Source of the DNA: Mesorhizobium sp. B1-1-8
Lineage (GTDB): Bacteria > Pseudomonadota > Alphaproteobacteria > Rhizobiales > Rhizobiaceae
Length of the DNA stretch: 64,000 nt
Assembly: GCF_006442795.2 (NCBI RefSeq)
Contig: NZ_CP083956.1
Span: forward strand, 1,775,501 to 1,839,500
Reading direction: 5' to 3'
The notes below the pieces were generated by a model. That model was given only the letters and a program-made list of their open reading frames with translations, was not told the DNA's origin and did not search any database. Positions 42,643 to 51,427 of the stretch are shown in pieces; within the stretch, counting starts at the first letter, position 1; every line of letters starts with the position of its first letter. Both the position numbers and the translations under genes were made by a program.

Positions 42643-43107
42643 TCAAACAGCTTCGACCGTCAGCTCAAGATCGGTATCGGCAGCACCAACGACACGCACC
42701 TGGGTGCCGGCCGGCAGATCGGGACCGGAGACGCGCCACAGCGTGTCGCCGAGCTTGATGCGACCACGGCCGTCCCGGATCGGCTCGGCAAGCGTCGCCG
42801 TCCGGCCGATCATCTGCGCGCCGCGGAGGTTGAGCAGCGGCTGGTCGGTCGGCTCTCGGCGCCCGCCTACCAGCTCTTTGCCGGCAAGTGCCGAGACCAG
42901 CGACAGGACCAGGAAAGCCAACGTCTGGGCCTGCCAAGTCCAGAAGCTTGCGTCCCAGATCTGCATGGAGATGGCGCCGATCAACAACGCGGCAATGCCG
43001 ATCCACAGCATGAACACGCCGGGCGCGATCACCTCCATGATCAGGAGGATGAAGCCGAGGACTATCCAGCTCCACGGGCCAAGTTCCGAAATGATGTGGG
43101 CGATCAT
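42643..43107 (-). CDS. NfeD-like membrane protein
   Basis: This 154-residue protein has ATG 43107 preceded by AGGAG. It has two to three hydrophobic helices at the N-terminus (WIVLGFILLIMEVIAPGVFML, IGIAALLIGAISMQIW, LAFLVLSLVSALAG), then a C-terminal OB-fold domain of about 70 residues (GRTATLAEPIRDGRGRIKLGDTLWRVSG). It follows the SPFH gene by 20 bases; NfeD-SPFH pairs form membrane-domain scaffolds that affect quality control or fluidity. This is the short NfeD type without a protease domain. Confidence 0.93.
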   Translation of the reverse strand: MIAHIISELGPWSWIVLGFILLIMEVIAPGVFMLWIGIAALLIGAISMQIWDASFWTWQAQTLAFLVLSLVSALAGKELVGGRREPTDQPLLNLRGAQMIGRTATLAEPIRDGRGRIKLGDTLWRVSGPDLPAGTQVRVVGAADTDLELTVEAV

Positions 43108-43127
43108 GGGAGTGCGCTCCTACGATC

Positions 43128-44078
43128 TCAGGTCTCGCCAGGCCGAACCACCGGCGGACGTGCGACCTGCCGCTGTGGGCCGGTCGAGCCATCGCCCTTG
43201 AAAACTTCCCTGGCGATCTCACCGATGCCGCCGAGCGTGCCGATCAGCGACGACGCTTCCAGCGGCATCAGCACGACCTTGCTGTTGGTGGCCGAGCCGA
43301 TCCTGGTCAGGGCTTCGGTGTATTTCTGGGCAACGAAGTAGTTGAGCGCCTGCACGTCGCCCTTGGCGATGGCTTCGGACACGACCTGCGTCGCGCGGGC
43401 TTCTGCTTCGGCCGAGCGTTCGCGTGCCTCGGCATCGCGGAAGGCAGCTTCCTTGCGGCCTTCGGCTTCGAGGATCTGCGACTGCTTGAGGCCTTCGGCG
43501 GCGAGGATCTGGGCGCGCTTGTTGCGCTCGGCCGTCATCTGCCGTCCCATCGATTCGATCAGGTTGGCCGGCGGATTGATGTCCTTGATCTCGACGCGGG
43601 TGATCTTGATGCCCCAGGGATGGGCGGCCTCGTCGACAACGCGCAGCAGGCGCTCGTTGATCGCGTCGCGGTTGGACAACAATTCGTCGAGATCCATCGA
43701 GCCCATGACGGTGCGGATGTTGGTCATCGTCAGGTTGAGGATGGCGTTCTGCAGCCCGGAGACCTGGTAGGCGGCCTGAGGGGCATTGAGAATCTGGAAG
43801 AAGGCGATACCGTCGACGCCGACAATGGCGTTGTCGCGGGTGATGATTTCCTGGCTCGGGACGTCGAGCACCTGCTCCATCATGTTCATCCTGGCGCCGA
43901 TGCGATCGACGAAGGGCACGATGAGGTTGAGGCCCGGGCTCAATGTCTTGGTGTAACGGCCGAAACGCTCAACCGTGTAATTGTAGCCTTGCGGGATCGT
44001 CCGGATGCCCCTGAAAAGCACCAGTACGACCAGTGCGACAAGAACAATGATGGCAATATCGAAACCGCTGAAGCCCAT
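43128..44078 (-). CDS. SPFH/band-7 (stomatin-like) membrane protein
   Basis: This 316-residue protein has one N-terminal helix ([20 protein letters not shown]), then the SPFH domain ([47 protein letters not shown]). A coiled coil rich in Ala, Glu and Arg follows ([20 protein letters not shown]), then [14 protein letters not shown]. The layout matches QmcA/stomatin-like proteins that form oligomeric cages bound to FtsH and related proteases. It is the first gene of the pair with nfeD, with a GGGAG ribosome binding site. Confidence 0.94.
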   Translation of the reverse strand: MGFSGFDIAIIVLVALVVLVLFRGIRTIPQGYNYTVERFGRYTKTLSPGLNLIVPFVDRIGARMNMMEQVLDVPSQEIITRDNAIVGVDGIAFFQILNAPQAAYQVSGLQNAILNLTMTNIRTVMGSMDLDELLSNRDAINERLLRVVDEAAHPWGIKITRVEIKDINPPANLIESMGRQMTAERNKRAQILAAEGLKQSQILEAEGRKEAAFRDAEARERSAEAEARATQVVSEAIAKGDVQALNYFVAQKYTEALTRIGSATNSKVVLMPLEASSLIGTLGGIGEIAREVFKGDGSTGPQRQVARPPVVRPGET

Positions 44079-44206
44079 TTCGTTTCTCCCTCAAAAGGCC
44101 GACGACCTCACGGAATCACTTAAGTGTATTTCCCCAGTGTTACAATCAGGTGATCGCGAATATTGGTTAGCGAAGGCTTCTGCGCACCGCCGGCCGCCTC
44201 AAGCCG

Positions 44207-45268
44207 TTAAACCCACCCCGACAGTTCCCGCCGTACCATCGCCTCGATCACAGCCATGCCCTCGGCGCTGTCGTTGAGGCAAGGGATATGGGCGAAATTC
44301 TCGCCGCCGGCATGGTGGAAGGTCTCGGCCGCCTCGCGGCCGATCTCGTCCAGCGTCTCGATGCAGTCGACGGAAAATCCGGGATTGACGATGGCGATGG
44401 ATTTGACGCCGTCCTTGCCCAGCTTCTCTACCGTTTTGTCGGTATAGGGCTGCAGCCATTCCTGCGCGCCGAAGCGCGACTGGAAGGTGGTGATCAGCTT
44501 CTTCTCGTCCCAGCCGAGCTTTGCGCGCAGCAGCCGGGTCGTCTCCAGGCAGTGCGACCGGTAGGGATCGCCCTTGTCGGAATAGGGTTTGGGAATGCCG
44601 TGATAGGAGGTGATGACCACCTCCGGCTCGAAGTCGAGGTTGGCCAGATGCCGTTCGATCGACTGCGCCAGCGCCTCGATGTAGACCGGCTCGTCGTAAT
44701 AGGGCGGCACGCTGCGGATCGCCGGCGCGCGCCTGATCTTCATCAAGGCGCGGAACAGCTGGTCATTGGCGGTCGCTGTCGTCGTCGCCGAATATTGCGG
44801 ATAGAGCGGAAAGGAGAGAATGCGGTCGCAGCCCTGCTCGACCAGCCTGCGGGCGACGCTTTCGGTCGAGGGATTGCCGTAGCGCATCGCCCAGTCGACG
44901 ACGACATTCGGCAGGTCGCCGAGCGCCGAAGCCAGCTTCTGACCTTGAGCGCGGGTAAAAGTGCGCAGCGGCGACTCGTTCTTCTCCCGGTTCCAGATCC
45001 TGGCGTAGTTGGCGCCGGATTTCTTCGGCCGGGTTGTCAGCACGAGCCCGTAGAGGATCGGATACCAGATCGCCTTGTTGAGCTCGATGACGCGCGGGTC
45101 GGAGAGGAATTCCCTCAGATAGCGCCACATCGGCTTGAAGTCGGTGCCGTCGGGCGTGCCGAGGTTGACCAGCATGACGCCGATCCTGCCCGTCTTGGAC
45201 GACGCACCTGCCTGCAGCGGGGCGAGGGCCTTCGCGGCTTCGGGATCGGCAGGCGTGGCAAGCGTCAT
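44207..45268 (-). CDS. hemH: Ferrochelatase
   Basis: ATG 45268 follows GGAG at 7 bases, giving 353 residues. It opens with IGVMLVNLGTPDGTD and has the active-site histidine in VITSYHGIPKPYSDKGDPYR and the metal-pathway glutamate in NPGFSVDCIETLDEI. It inserts Fe(II) into protoporphyrin IX, the last step of haem synthesis, at the inner face of the membrane. The gene stands alone. Confidence 0.97.
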   Translation of the reverse strand: MTLATPADPEAAKALAPLQAGASSKTGRIGVMLVNLGTPDGTDFKPMWRYLREFLSDPRVIELNKAIWYPILYGLVLTTRPKKSGANYARIWNREKNESPLRTFTRAQGQKLASALGDLPNVVVDWAMRYGNPSTESVARRLVEQGCDRILSFPLYPQYSATTTATANDQLFRALMKIRRAPAIRSVPPYYDEPVYIEALAQSIERHLANLDFEPEVVITSYHGIPKPYSDKGDPYRSHCLETTRLLRAKLGWDEKKLITTFQSRFGAQEWLQPYTDKTVEKLGKDGVKSIAIVNPGFSVDCIETLDEIGREAAETFHHAGGENFAHIPCLNDSAEGMAVIEAMVRRELSGWV

Positions 45269-45427
45269 CAATTGTCTCCGGACACCGCAAATGCGCAGCG
45301 TCGCGAAAACTAGCGATGCCCTGCCGGTTTTAAAATGCCGCGCGTGGCCGCACCTTACCGCGTTCCCATCTGGGAACGGAACACCCGTCTGGTTCGCGGA
45401 CGGGTGCCATGAATTTCCCGGGTGGGA

Positions 45428-47539
45428 CTATTTTGCCGCCGGGGGGATGGTCAGCGTCGCGCCGAGCGGCAGCCGACGCGGTCTGTAGTCCTTGTTGGCG
45501 TCCGAAATCAGCTTCCACTTGGTGGCGTCGCCATAGGCCTTTTTGGCCAGGTCCCAATAGGTGTCGCCGGCGGCTATCACATGGTTGGTTTCCGGGGCGG
45601 TCTCGGCCGGCTTGGCCTCGGCGGGCGCCGTCTGCGCAGGTTTCGCCGGTTCGGCTGAGGGGGCGGGGGCGGGCGCCGCCGTCTCGGCGGGCTTTGCCGG
45701 TTCGGCCGCGGGCGCCGCCGGCGCAGCCTCGGCCGGTTTGGCCGGCTCTGCCGGTGCCGACGCAGCGGGGGCGGTTTCTGCCGGAACGGTCGGCGGCGTG
45801 CCCGCAATGTCGCCGGAATTGGCCGGCAGTTCGGGCATAGCAGGCTGCGAGGCCGCTGGCGCCGTCTCGGCCGGCTTTGCCGGCTCGGCGGGCTTGGCCG
45901 GCTCCGCCGCCGGTGCTGCTGCTGTCGTTGCCGCAACCTCGGTGATGCGGCCGTCGAGCTTCGGCGTATAAGGCCGATGCGCGCTGAGATAGTCGGCTAA
46001 CACCTGCTCCAGGCCCGGGCCGTAGTCATAGGCGTCCGTGGCCCTGTCGGCAAAGACCTTGTAGCCGTCGCCGCCCTGGCGGACATAGTTGTTGGTGGCG
46101 ACCAGATATTGCTTGTCGGGATTGATCGGCGTCCAGGCGCCGTTCTCCATCACCTCGACCGATTTGATCCGGCCGGCATTGGGCGCGACCGATTTGTCGA
46201 AGGAGTATTTCAGCCCGGCCACCTGCGGGAACCGCCCGGCGCCGTCCTCGATCTGGCTGACGCCGTTTTCGAGGCCGGCAACGATATCCTTGCCCGAGAT
46301 CTTGAATGTCGCCAGCGTGTTCTGGAACGGCAGCACCGTCAGCACCTCGCCCATGGTCACGACGCCCTGGTCGATCGAGGCGCGCAGGCCGCCGCCATTC
46401 GAGATGGCGATCTCGACGCCCTGGGCCTTGGTCCGGTCAAGAATGGCGTCGGAGACGAGATTGCCCATCTCGCATTCATGGGCGCGGCAACTGTCGCGGC
46501 TGCCGTCGATCGGCTTGGTGGTCTCGGCGACCTCCTTGTTCTTCAGCGCCTCGATCGGCGCGCCGAGTTCCTTGATGCGGGCGAGCACCGCCGGATCGGG
46601 CGTAATCGACTTGTCGAGAGAGATCGGCGCGCCGCTGGCTTCCTTGACGACGCCATTGTCGTCGAACACGACCTTGAACTCGCCGAGATATTTCGAATAG
46701 GACGCCGCCTGTACGACCGGCACCTTGTAGCCATCGGGGTTGTCGACCATCGTCGGATAGGGGCCTTCGGCCTTCGGGTCGGTGTTGGACAGAAGCGTAT
46801 GGCTGTGGCCGCCGACCACAACGTCGATGCCAGGGATCTTGGCGATGACATCGCGCTCGCGCCTGTAGCCGATATGGGTCACCGCGATGATCTTGTTGAT
46901 CCCTTGGGACTTGAGTTTCTCGACCTCGGCCGTGATCGACTTGACGTCGTCGCCGATGGTGATGTTGGGACCGGGCGAGGAGAGTTCCGGCGTGTCGTTG
47001 GTGACGGCGCCGATGATGCCGATCTTTTGCCCGCCGACCTCGACGACGATCGAGGGCTTGACGCGGTCGCCGAGCTTGGACTGCGCGTTGGCCTTCACAT
47101 TGGCGCCGAGCACCGGAAATTTGATCATGTCGAGGAATGGCGCGAGCGCCGACTCGCCGTCGTCGAACTCGTGATTGCCGAGCGCCATGGCGTCGAACTT
47201 CATCTCATTGAGGAACTCGCCTTCCACCTTGCCCTTGTAGGTCGTGTAGAAGAGCGAGCCCTGGAAATTGTCGCCGGCGCTCAGCAATAGCACGTTCTGG
47301 CCTTCGAGCTTCTTGCGCTCCTGCGCGATCGCGGTAATCAGCCGGCCGGCGCCGCCGATGCACTCGCCCTTGGTCTCCTCTTGGGCCGAGCAGGTCGACT
47401 CGTATTTGTTGTTGCCTTCGATGCGGCTGTGCCAGTCGTTGATGTGCAGGATGTTCAACGTGTAGTCGGCAAAGGATGCTTCGGCCGACAGGCCAAGCGT
47501 CGAGGCCGACAGGGCCAGAATGGCGGCAATCTTCTTCAT
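45428..47539 (-). CDS. 5'-nucleotidase / UshA-type phosphoesterase with C-terminal LysM
   Basis: This 703-residue exported protein begins with a signal peptide (MKKIAAILALSASTLGLSAEASFA). The metallophosphatase domain has NILHINDWHSRIEGN, SAGDNFQGSLFY, GNHEFDDG and GGHSHTLL, followed by the C-terminal nucleotidase domain (NGGGLRASIDQGVVTMGEVL). Residues about 535-655 are Ala-Glu-Pro repeats (units like AEPAKPAETAPA). A LysM domain ends the chain (AAGDTYWDLAKKAYGDATKW). It likely hydrolyses periplasmic nucleotides or related phosphoesters while held on peptidoglycan. AGAC-GGGAG ribosome binding site before ATG. Confidence 0.92.
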   Translation of the reverse strand: MKKIAAILALSASTLGLSAEASFADYTLNILHINDWHSRIEGNNKYESTCSAQEETKGECIGGAGRLITAIAQERKKLEGQNVLLLSAGDNFQGSLFYTTYKGKVEGEFLNEMKFDAMALGNHEFDDGESALAPFLDMIKFPVLGANVKANAQSKLGDRVKPSIVVEVGGQKIGIIGAVTNDTPELSSPGPNITIGDDVKSITAEVEKLKSQGINKIIAVTHIGYRRERDVIAKIPGIDVVVGGHSHTLLSNTDPKAEGPYPTMVDNPDGYKVPVVQAASYSKYLGEFKVVFDDNGVVKEASGAPISLDKSITPDPAVLARIKELGAPIEALKNKEVAETTKPIDGSRDSCRAHECEMGNLVSDAILDRTKAQGVEIAISNGGGLRASIDQGVVTMGEVLTVLPFQNTLATFKISGKDIVAGLENGVSQIEDGAGRFPQVAGLKYSFDKSVAPNAGRIKSVEVMENGAWTPINPDKQYLVATNNYVRQGGDGYKVFADRATDAYDYGPGLEQVLADYLSAHRPYTPKLDGRITEVAATTAAAPAAEPAKPAEPAKPAETAPAASQPAMPELPANSGDIAGTPPTVPAETAPAASAPAEPAKPAEAAPAAPAAEPAKPAETAAPAPAPSAEPAKPAQTAPAEAKPAETAPETNHVIAAGDTYWDLAKKAYGDATKWKLISDANKDYRPRRLPLGATLTIPPAAK

Positions 47540-47674
47540 GTTCGTCTCCCGGATGAGCTGACCTGAAGGTGCTTAATGCCCTCGCTTGACTGAAAGATAA
47601 CAGCCAGCTTCGGGTCATGTTCACATCGCGTTTCAGCCGACGCAAGCGGAAATCAAGGCACGGTTTGCCGGCGC

Positions 47675-47709
47675 AAAAAAGGGACGGCGGCTCGAGCCGC
47701 CGTCCCTTT
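47675..47709 (-). terminator. Intrinsic terminator after omp10
   Basis: GGGACGGCGGC-TCGA-GCCGCCGTCCC is an 11-bp stem with a 4-base loop. On the minus strand six Us follow, so it terminates omp10; on the plus strand only three Ts follow. Confidence 0.9.
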
Positions 47710-47731
47710 CAAAGTCGGTGTCTGTCTCGGT

Positions 47732-48109
47732 TCAGGCCCGGCGCGTCAGCACGAAATTCTGGCCGCTGGCGCTGGTGCAGTTGAGCTGGCTGGTCGAGAT
47801 CATCAGGCAGTTGAAGCTGACCGGCGTCTGGCGGATCAGCGAGGTGCCGTGGATCTCGACCGATGTCGGGCCGGTCATGGTGTAGCTGCCTTCGGACAGC
47901 TTTTGGCCGGTGTCGGTCGCGACAGTAGCGAAACTGCCGGCCTTGAAGGTCGACAGGCCGGTACCCTTGGCGTCGATCCATGAGCCTTCGACCCCCTTGG
48001 GTGCAGCCGCCATTGGTGGGGCTTCAGGGCCGCCCGTCATACAGCCGGCAAGCAGGGTGGCCAAGGCAATGGCAGCGCCCACAGAAAGAACTTTGCGCGC
48101 AATGGTCAT
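47732..48109 (-). CDS. omp10: Omp10-like outer-membrane lipoprotein
   Basis: This 125-residue protein has a lipoprotein signal (lipobox LLAGC, Cys23). The mature region GVEGSWIDAKGTGLSTFKAG, LSEGSYTM, TSVEIHGTSLIRQT, LNCTSASGQNFVLTRR follows the Brucella Omp10 pattern closely, including length. Omp10 is a surface-exposed lipoprotein that supports envelope integrity; its molecular task is not settled. GAGAGGG precedes the ATG and a strong terminator follows. The gene lies downstream of hss, separated by a hairpin. Confidence 0.88.
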   Translation of the reverse strand: MTIARKVLSVGAAIALATLLAGCMTGGPEAPPMAAAPKGVEGSWIDAKGTGLSTFKAGSFATVATDTGQKLSEGSYTMTGPTSVEIHGTSLIRQTPVSFNCLMISTSQLNCTSASGQNFVLTRRA

Positions 48110-48140
48110 ATGAAAACCCTCTCCTCAGTCCGCGCCTTTT

Positions 48141-48165
48141 CAATCGCCCGATTTCCGGGCGATTG
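48141..48165 (-). promoter_or_regulatory. Hairpin between hss and omp10
   Basis: CAATCGCCCG and CGGGCGATTG form a perfect 10-bp stem with a 5-base loop, 29 bases past the hss stop. It has no U-run on either strand and could be a weak terminator or stabiliser of hss mRNA. Confidence 0.5.
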
Positions 48166-48194
48166 CAAGGTGGTGAGGGCTGTTGATCCGGCTG

Positions 48195-49640
48195 CTATCG
48201 CACGAGGATGTTGCGGAATTGCCACGGGTCGTTCTTGTCCAGATCCTCGGGGAAAAGGCCGGGACGGTTATCCAGCGGCGTCCAGTCGGTGTAGTAACCC
48301 TTGACCGGTCCGAGATAGGGCAATTGCACGTCGAGGCAGCGCTTATAGTCCATCTCGTCGGCCTCGACGATGCCGGCGTCTGGGTTTTCCAGCGCCCAGA
48401 CCATGCCGGCGAGCACCGCCGAGGTGACCTGCATGCCGGTGGCGTTCTGGTAGGGCGCCAGCTTGCGTGCCTCGGCCAGCGACAGCTGCGAGCCGTACCA
48501 ATAGGCGTTCCTGTCATGGCCGTAGAGCAGCACGCCAAGCTCGTCGACGCCGTCGACCAGCTCGTTCTCGTCGAGCACGTGGTGCACCGGCTGCGGCTTG
48601 CCGGCGGCGCCGAACATCTCGTGCAGCGACAGGATCGCGTCGTTGCAGGGATGATAGGCGTAGTGGCAGGTCGGGCGGTACTGCACCTTGCCCTTCTTGG
48701 AGCGCACGGTGAAGAAATCGGCGATCGAGATGGACTCGTTATGAGTCACCAGCAAGCCGTATTGCGGACCGGGCGTCGGGCACCATGTGCGCACGCGTGT
48801 GTTGGCACCGGGTTGCTCCAGGAAGATCGCCGCCTTCGAGCCGTGCTTGTGCTTCATGGCGTTCTTTGGCATCCATTTCTCATGCGTGCCCCAGCCGAGC
48901 TCCGCCGGCTGCAGGCCTTCCGAGACGAAGCCATCGACCGACCAGGTGTTCCAGAATACGTCCATCGGCTTCGGCTTCTTGGTGCGCTGGGTGTCCCGCT
49001 CGGCGATGTGGATGCCTTTGACGCCGGCCTTCCTCATCAGCTTGGCCCAGCCTTCGTGGTCGTGCTGCGCAGGCTCGGAAAACTGCAGGCCGAGATCGGT
49101 GGCGAGGTTGACCAGCGCCTTCTTGACGAACCATGAGACCATGCCGGGATTGGCGCCGCAGGTCGAGACCGCCGTCGCGCCGCCTGGCTTGTCTTGCTTT
49201 TCCTTGATCATGGCTTCGCGCAGCGCATAGTTGGTGCGGCTGGCATTGTCGGCCTTGGTGTCGAAATAGAAGCCCAGCCACGGTTCGACGACCGTGTCGA
49301 TGTAGAGCACGCCGAGCTTGCGGCAGAGCCGCATCAGATCGACCGAGCCAGTGTCGACCGACAAATTGACGCAAAAGCCCTGGCCAACGCCATTGGTCAA
49401 GAGCGGCGTCAGCAGCTTCTTGTAGTTCTTTTCGGTCACGGCGTCCTGGACGAAGGTGATGCCGCGTTCGTCGAGCAGCTTGCGGTCGGTGTCGCGCGGA
49501 TCAACGACCGTCATGCGCGATTTGTCGAACTTGAAATGGCGCTCGATCAGCGGCAGCGTTCCCCGCCCGATCGAGCCGAAGCCGATCATCACGACGGGAC
49601 CGGTGATTTCACCGTAGACCGGCCAGTTTTCATTCGCCAT
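48195..49640 (-). CDS. hss: Homospermidine synthase
   Basis: ATG 49640 has GAAGGAG 11 bases upstream, giving 481 residues. The NAD-binding start is GPVVMIGFGSIGRGTLPLIE; further matches are LLYIDTVVEPW, GANPGMVSWFVKKAL and CLDVQLPYLGPVKGYYTDW near the end. It converts two putrescines (or putrescine and spermidine) to sym-homospermidine by NAD-dependent transfer of aminobutyl. Homospermidine is a main polyamine of rhizobia. No polyamine partner gene lies next to it. Confidence 0.96.
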   Translation of the reverse strand: MANENWPVYGEITGPVVMIGFGSIGRGTLPLIERHFKFDKSRMTVVDPRDTDRKLLDERGITFVQDAVTEKNYKKLLTPLLTNGVGQGFCVNLSVDTGSVDLMRLCRKLGVLYIDTVVEPWLGFYFDTKADNASRTNYALREAMIKEKQDKPGGATAVSTCGANPGMVSWFVKKALVNLATDLGLQFSEPAQHDHEGWAKLMRKAGVKGIHIAERDTQRTKKPKPMDVFWNTWSVDGFVSEGLQPAELGWGTHEKWMPKNAMKHKHGSKAAIFLEQPGANTRVRTWCPTPGPQYGLLVTHNESISIADFFTVRSKKGKVQYRPTCHYAYHPCNDAILSLHEMFGAAGKPQPVHHVLDENELVDGVDELGVLLYGHDRNAYWYGSQLSLAEARKLAPYQNATGMQVTSAVLAGMVWALENPDAGIVEADEMDYKRCLDVQLPYLGPVKGYYTDWTPLDNRPGLFPEDLDKNDPWQFRNILVR

Positions 49641-49772
49641 TTTTTCGCACACTCCTTCAAAACACCTGCAAAACCGGGCGTTTCCGCTCGACGGCCAAGC
49701 GCTACACCACAGTTTATTGTCATAAACCAGTGAAAAGCGCCAACCGCCGGCTAAGTGGCTATGGAGGCGTGG

Positions 49773-50708
49773 TTAAGCCGCCTTGGCCATGTCGTGGAGG
49801 AAGGCTACGAGCCGGTCGCGGTCGGCGGTCAGACCCTTGTAGTCCAATTGCGCCTGGTCCAGCGCATCGAGCTGTCCGGCGAAGGACGCGGCCAGCGTCG
49901 CCCTGTCGGGGTGTCGCGCCAGCACCGCCAGCGGGTCGAGGTGGATGCGGATGGTGAACAGGATGTCGCCCAACACAGGCAGCTTGCGTAGTGTCTGCCG
50001 CTCGACGCGGATAAAGGCGTGGGCATTGATGTCATCGCCCGGGAAGCGGCTGGGGCGGCTGATGGCGCGGTCGATGCGCTGGACGTTGGAAAGCGGATGA
50101 TAGAGCGCGTCGCCGGCCTGGATCGACCAGTTGAAGCGTTCGACCGCCTGGCCCTGCAGGCCGTCGAACATGCGGTTGATGAGCTCGGCCGGACGCGTGC
50201 CGGGGCCGAAGCCCGGCACCGGCGCATGGATCTCTTGCAGCGGCTTGCCGAACTTTTCGAGCAGCGACCAGGACGAGGGAAAGCAGAGCGAGCCGGCGGC
50301 GAGCCGCCAGCCGCGCTCGTCGCGGCGCATCAGGATCAGATCGTCCTGGACAAGCAGGGACGCCCGGACAAGCGGCGCTTCGCGCAATTCCGCGGCAAGC
50401 TGGTCGATCGCACTTTCGAAGCCGATCGCCTCGATATCCGGGCCAGCGCCGCGATGCGTGCCGGGATGCTTCGCCGCGAGATGCGCGGCGAGCAGCTCGA
50501 GCACTTCGCGCTGTGCCTCGCGGGTGCCAGCCTCCTCGACGAAGACCTTTTCTGGAATCTCCGCGTAAAGCCGTTGCTTTTCGGCAAGGTGGGCCAGAAG
50601 GAATTCGTCGATCTCGATCCATTTGCCGAAGTCGAGCGGCTTCAGCCCGATGGTGAAGAGTTTTGAAGACCCGTCATAGGGCGTGTGGGTCGGCCGGCGA
50701 ATAGTCAT
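49773..50708 (-). CDS. DUF3445 haem-dependent oxidative N-demethylase-like protein
   Basis: ATG 50708 (MTIRRPTHTPYDGS) gives 311 residues; a TTG at 50726 is possible. TIGLKPLDFGKWIEID, LLVQDDLILMRRD, GSLCFPSSWSLLEKFGKPL, IHAPVPG, FNWSIQAGDALYHPL and RVERQTLRKLP are the conserved blocks of DUF3445, the family of the haem subunit of dimethylamine monooxygenase (DmmA). The partner reductase and other Dmm subunits are not in this window. It follows pabB-pabC, linking it loosely to folate and C1 metabolism. Confidence 0.85.
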   Translation of the reverse strand: MTIRRPTHTPYDGSSKLFTIGLKPLDFGKWIEIDEFLLAHLAEKQRLYAEIPEKVFVEEAGTREAQREVLELLAAHLAAKHPGTHRGAGPDIEAIGFESAIDQLAAELREAPLVRASLLVQDDLILMRRDERGWRLAAGSLCFPSSWSLLEKFGKPLQEIHAPVPGFGPGTRPAELINRMFDGLQGQAVERFNWSIQAGDALYHPLSNVQRIDRAISRPSRFPGDDINAHAFIRVERQTLRKLPVLGDILFTIRIHLDPLAVLARHPDRATLAASFAGQLDALDQAQLDYKGLTADRDRLVAFLHDMAKAA

Positions 50709-50710
50709 TT

Positions 50711-50756
50711 CTTCTTCAAAAAACAAAATCGGGTCTTCTTCAAAAACAAAATCGGG
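50711..50756. repeat. Short tandem duplication in the DUF3445 leader
   Basis: Two almost identical copies of CTTCTTCAAAAA(A)CAAAAT followed by CGGG lie side by side, 24 bases apart, between pabC and the DUF3445 start codon. On the minus strand each copy contains GAAGAAGA, so the ribosome-binding region is doubled. Confidence 0.75.
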
Positions 50757-50764
50757 CTCCAGTG

Positions 50765-51427
50765 TCAGGCCAGCCGCGCCGGGATCAGCCCGCGCAAGGA
50801 ATTGCCGACGAAGATCGCCTTCGCCGACTTCAGGTCTTCAAAGCTGTAGATCGCTTCGACAGCGCGGCCTTCGTCCAGAAGCTCGCCGCGCAATATTCCA
50901 GGCAGCAAGCCGCAGTCGAGCCTGGGAGTGGCAAGCATGCCGTCGCCGAAGTCGGCAAACAGATTGGTGATCGTGCCTTCGCAAAGTTCGCCGCGTTCGT
51001 TGGCGAGCAGCACCTCGTCGGCGCGGGTGGCGAGATACTCGGCGCGCGCCTGCTGGTAGGTGTCGCGGCGGCTGGTCTTGTGGCGCAGCAGCGTATTGCC
51101 GGAATCGAGCCTGACCCTTGCCAATTGCAGCCGCCAGACCTGTTCGGCGGCGAGCGGTTCGTAAGCTTGCGCCGCGGCCGCCGCTTCGCCATTGCGTGAC
51201 AGGACGAGGCGCACCCGCAAAGCGACCCCGTGTGTGCCGACGGCGTTCATCAGGGTCTCGCCGATCCGCTGCGGATCGCAGGCAAAGCCGAGTTCGGCGG
51301 CCGAGGCATAGAGCCTGGCAAGATGGCGATCGAAGCGCAGGAAGCCCGAACCCGGCTCCCAGCGCATGGTCTCGATCAGCTCGAAATCGGCACGGTTCCC
51401 GTCGCGAAGCGCGCTTTCAACAGACAC
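50765..51427 (-). CDS. pabC: Aminodeoxychorismate lyase-type class IV aminotransferase
   Basis: GTG 51427 has GAGGAG 8 bases upstream and overlaps the pabB end by 52 bases in another frame; the protein has 220 residues. Conserved parts are DFELIETMRWEPGSGFLRFD, the PLP lysine in LLRHKTSRRDTY, ADEVLLANERGELCEGTITN and LDCGLLPGILRGELL. This is the PabC layout: removal of pyruvate from 4-amino-4-deoxychorismate to give p-aminobenzoate for folate. The short N-terminus is common in rhizobial versions encoded after pabB. Confidence 0.88.
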   Translation of the reverse strand: MSVESALRDGNRADFELIETMRWEPGSGFLRFDRHLARLYASAAELGFACDPQRIGETLMNAVGTHGVALRVRLVLSRNGEAAAAAQAYEPLAAEQVWRLQLARVRLDSGNTLLRHKTSRRDTYQQARAEYLATRADEVLLANERGELCEGTITNLFADFGDGMLATPRLDCGLLPGILRGELLDEGRAVEAIYSFEDLKSAKAIFVGNSLRGLIPARLA

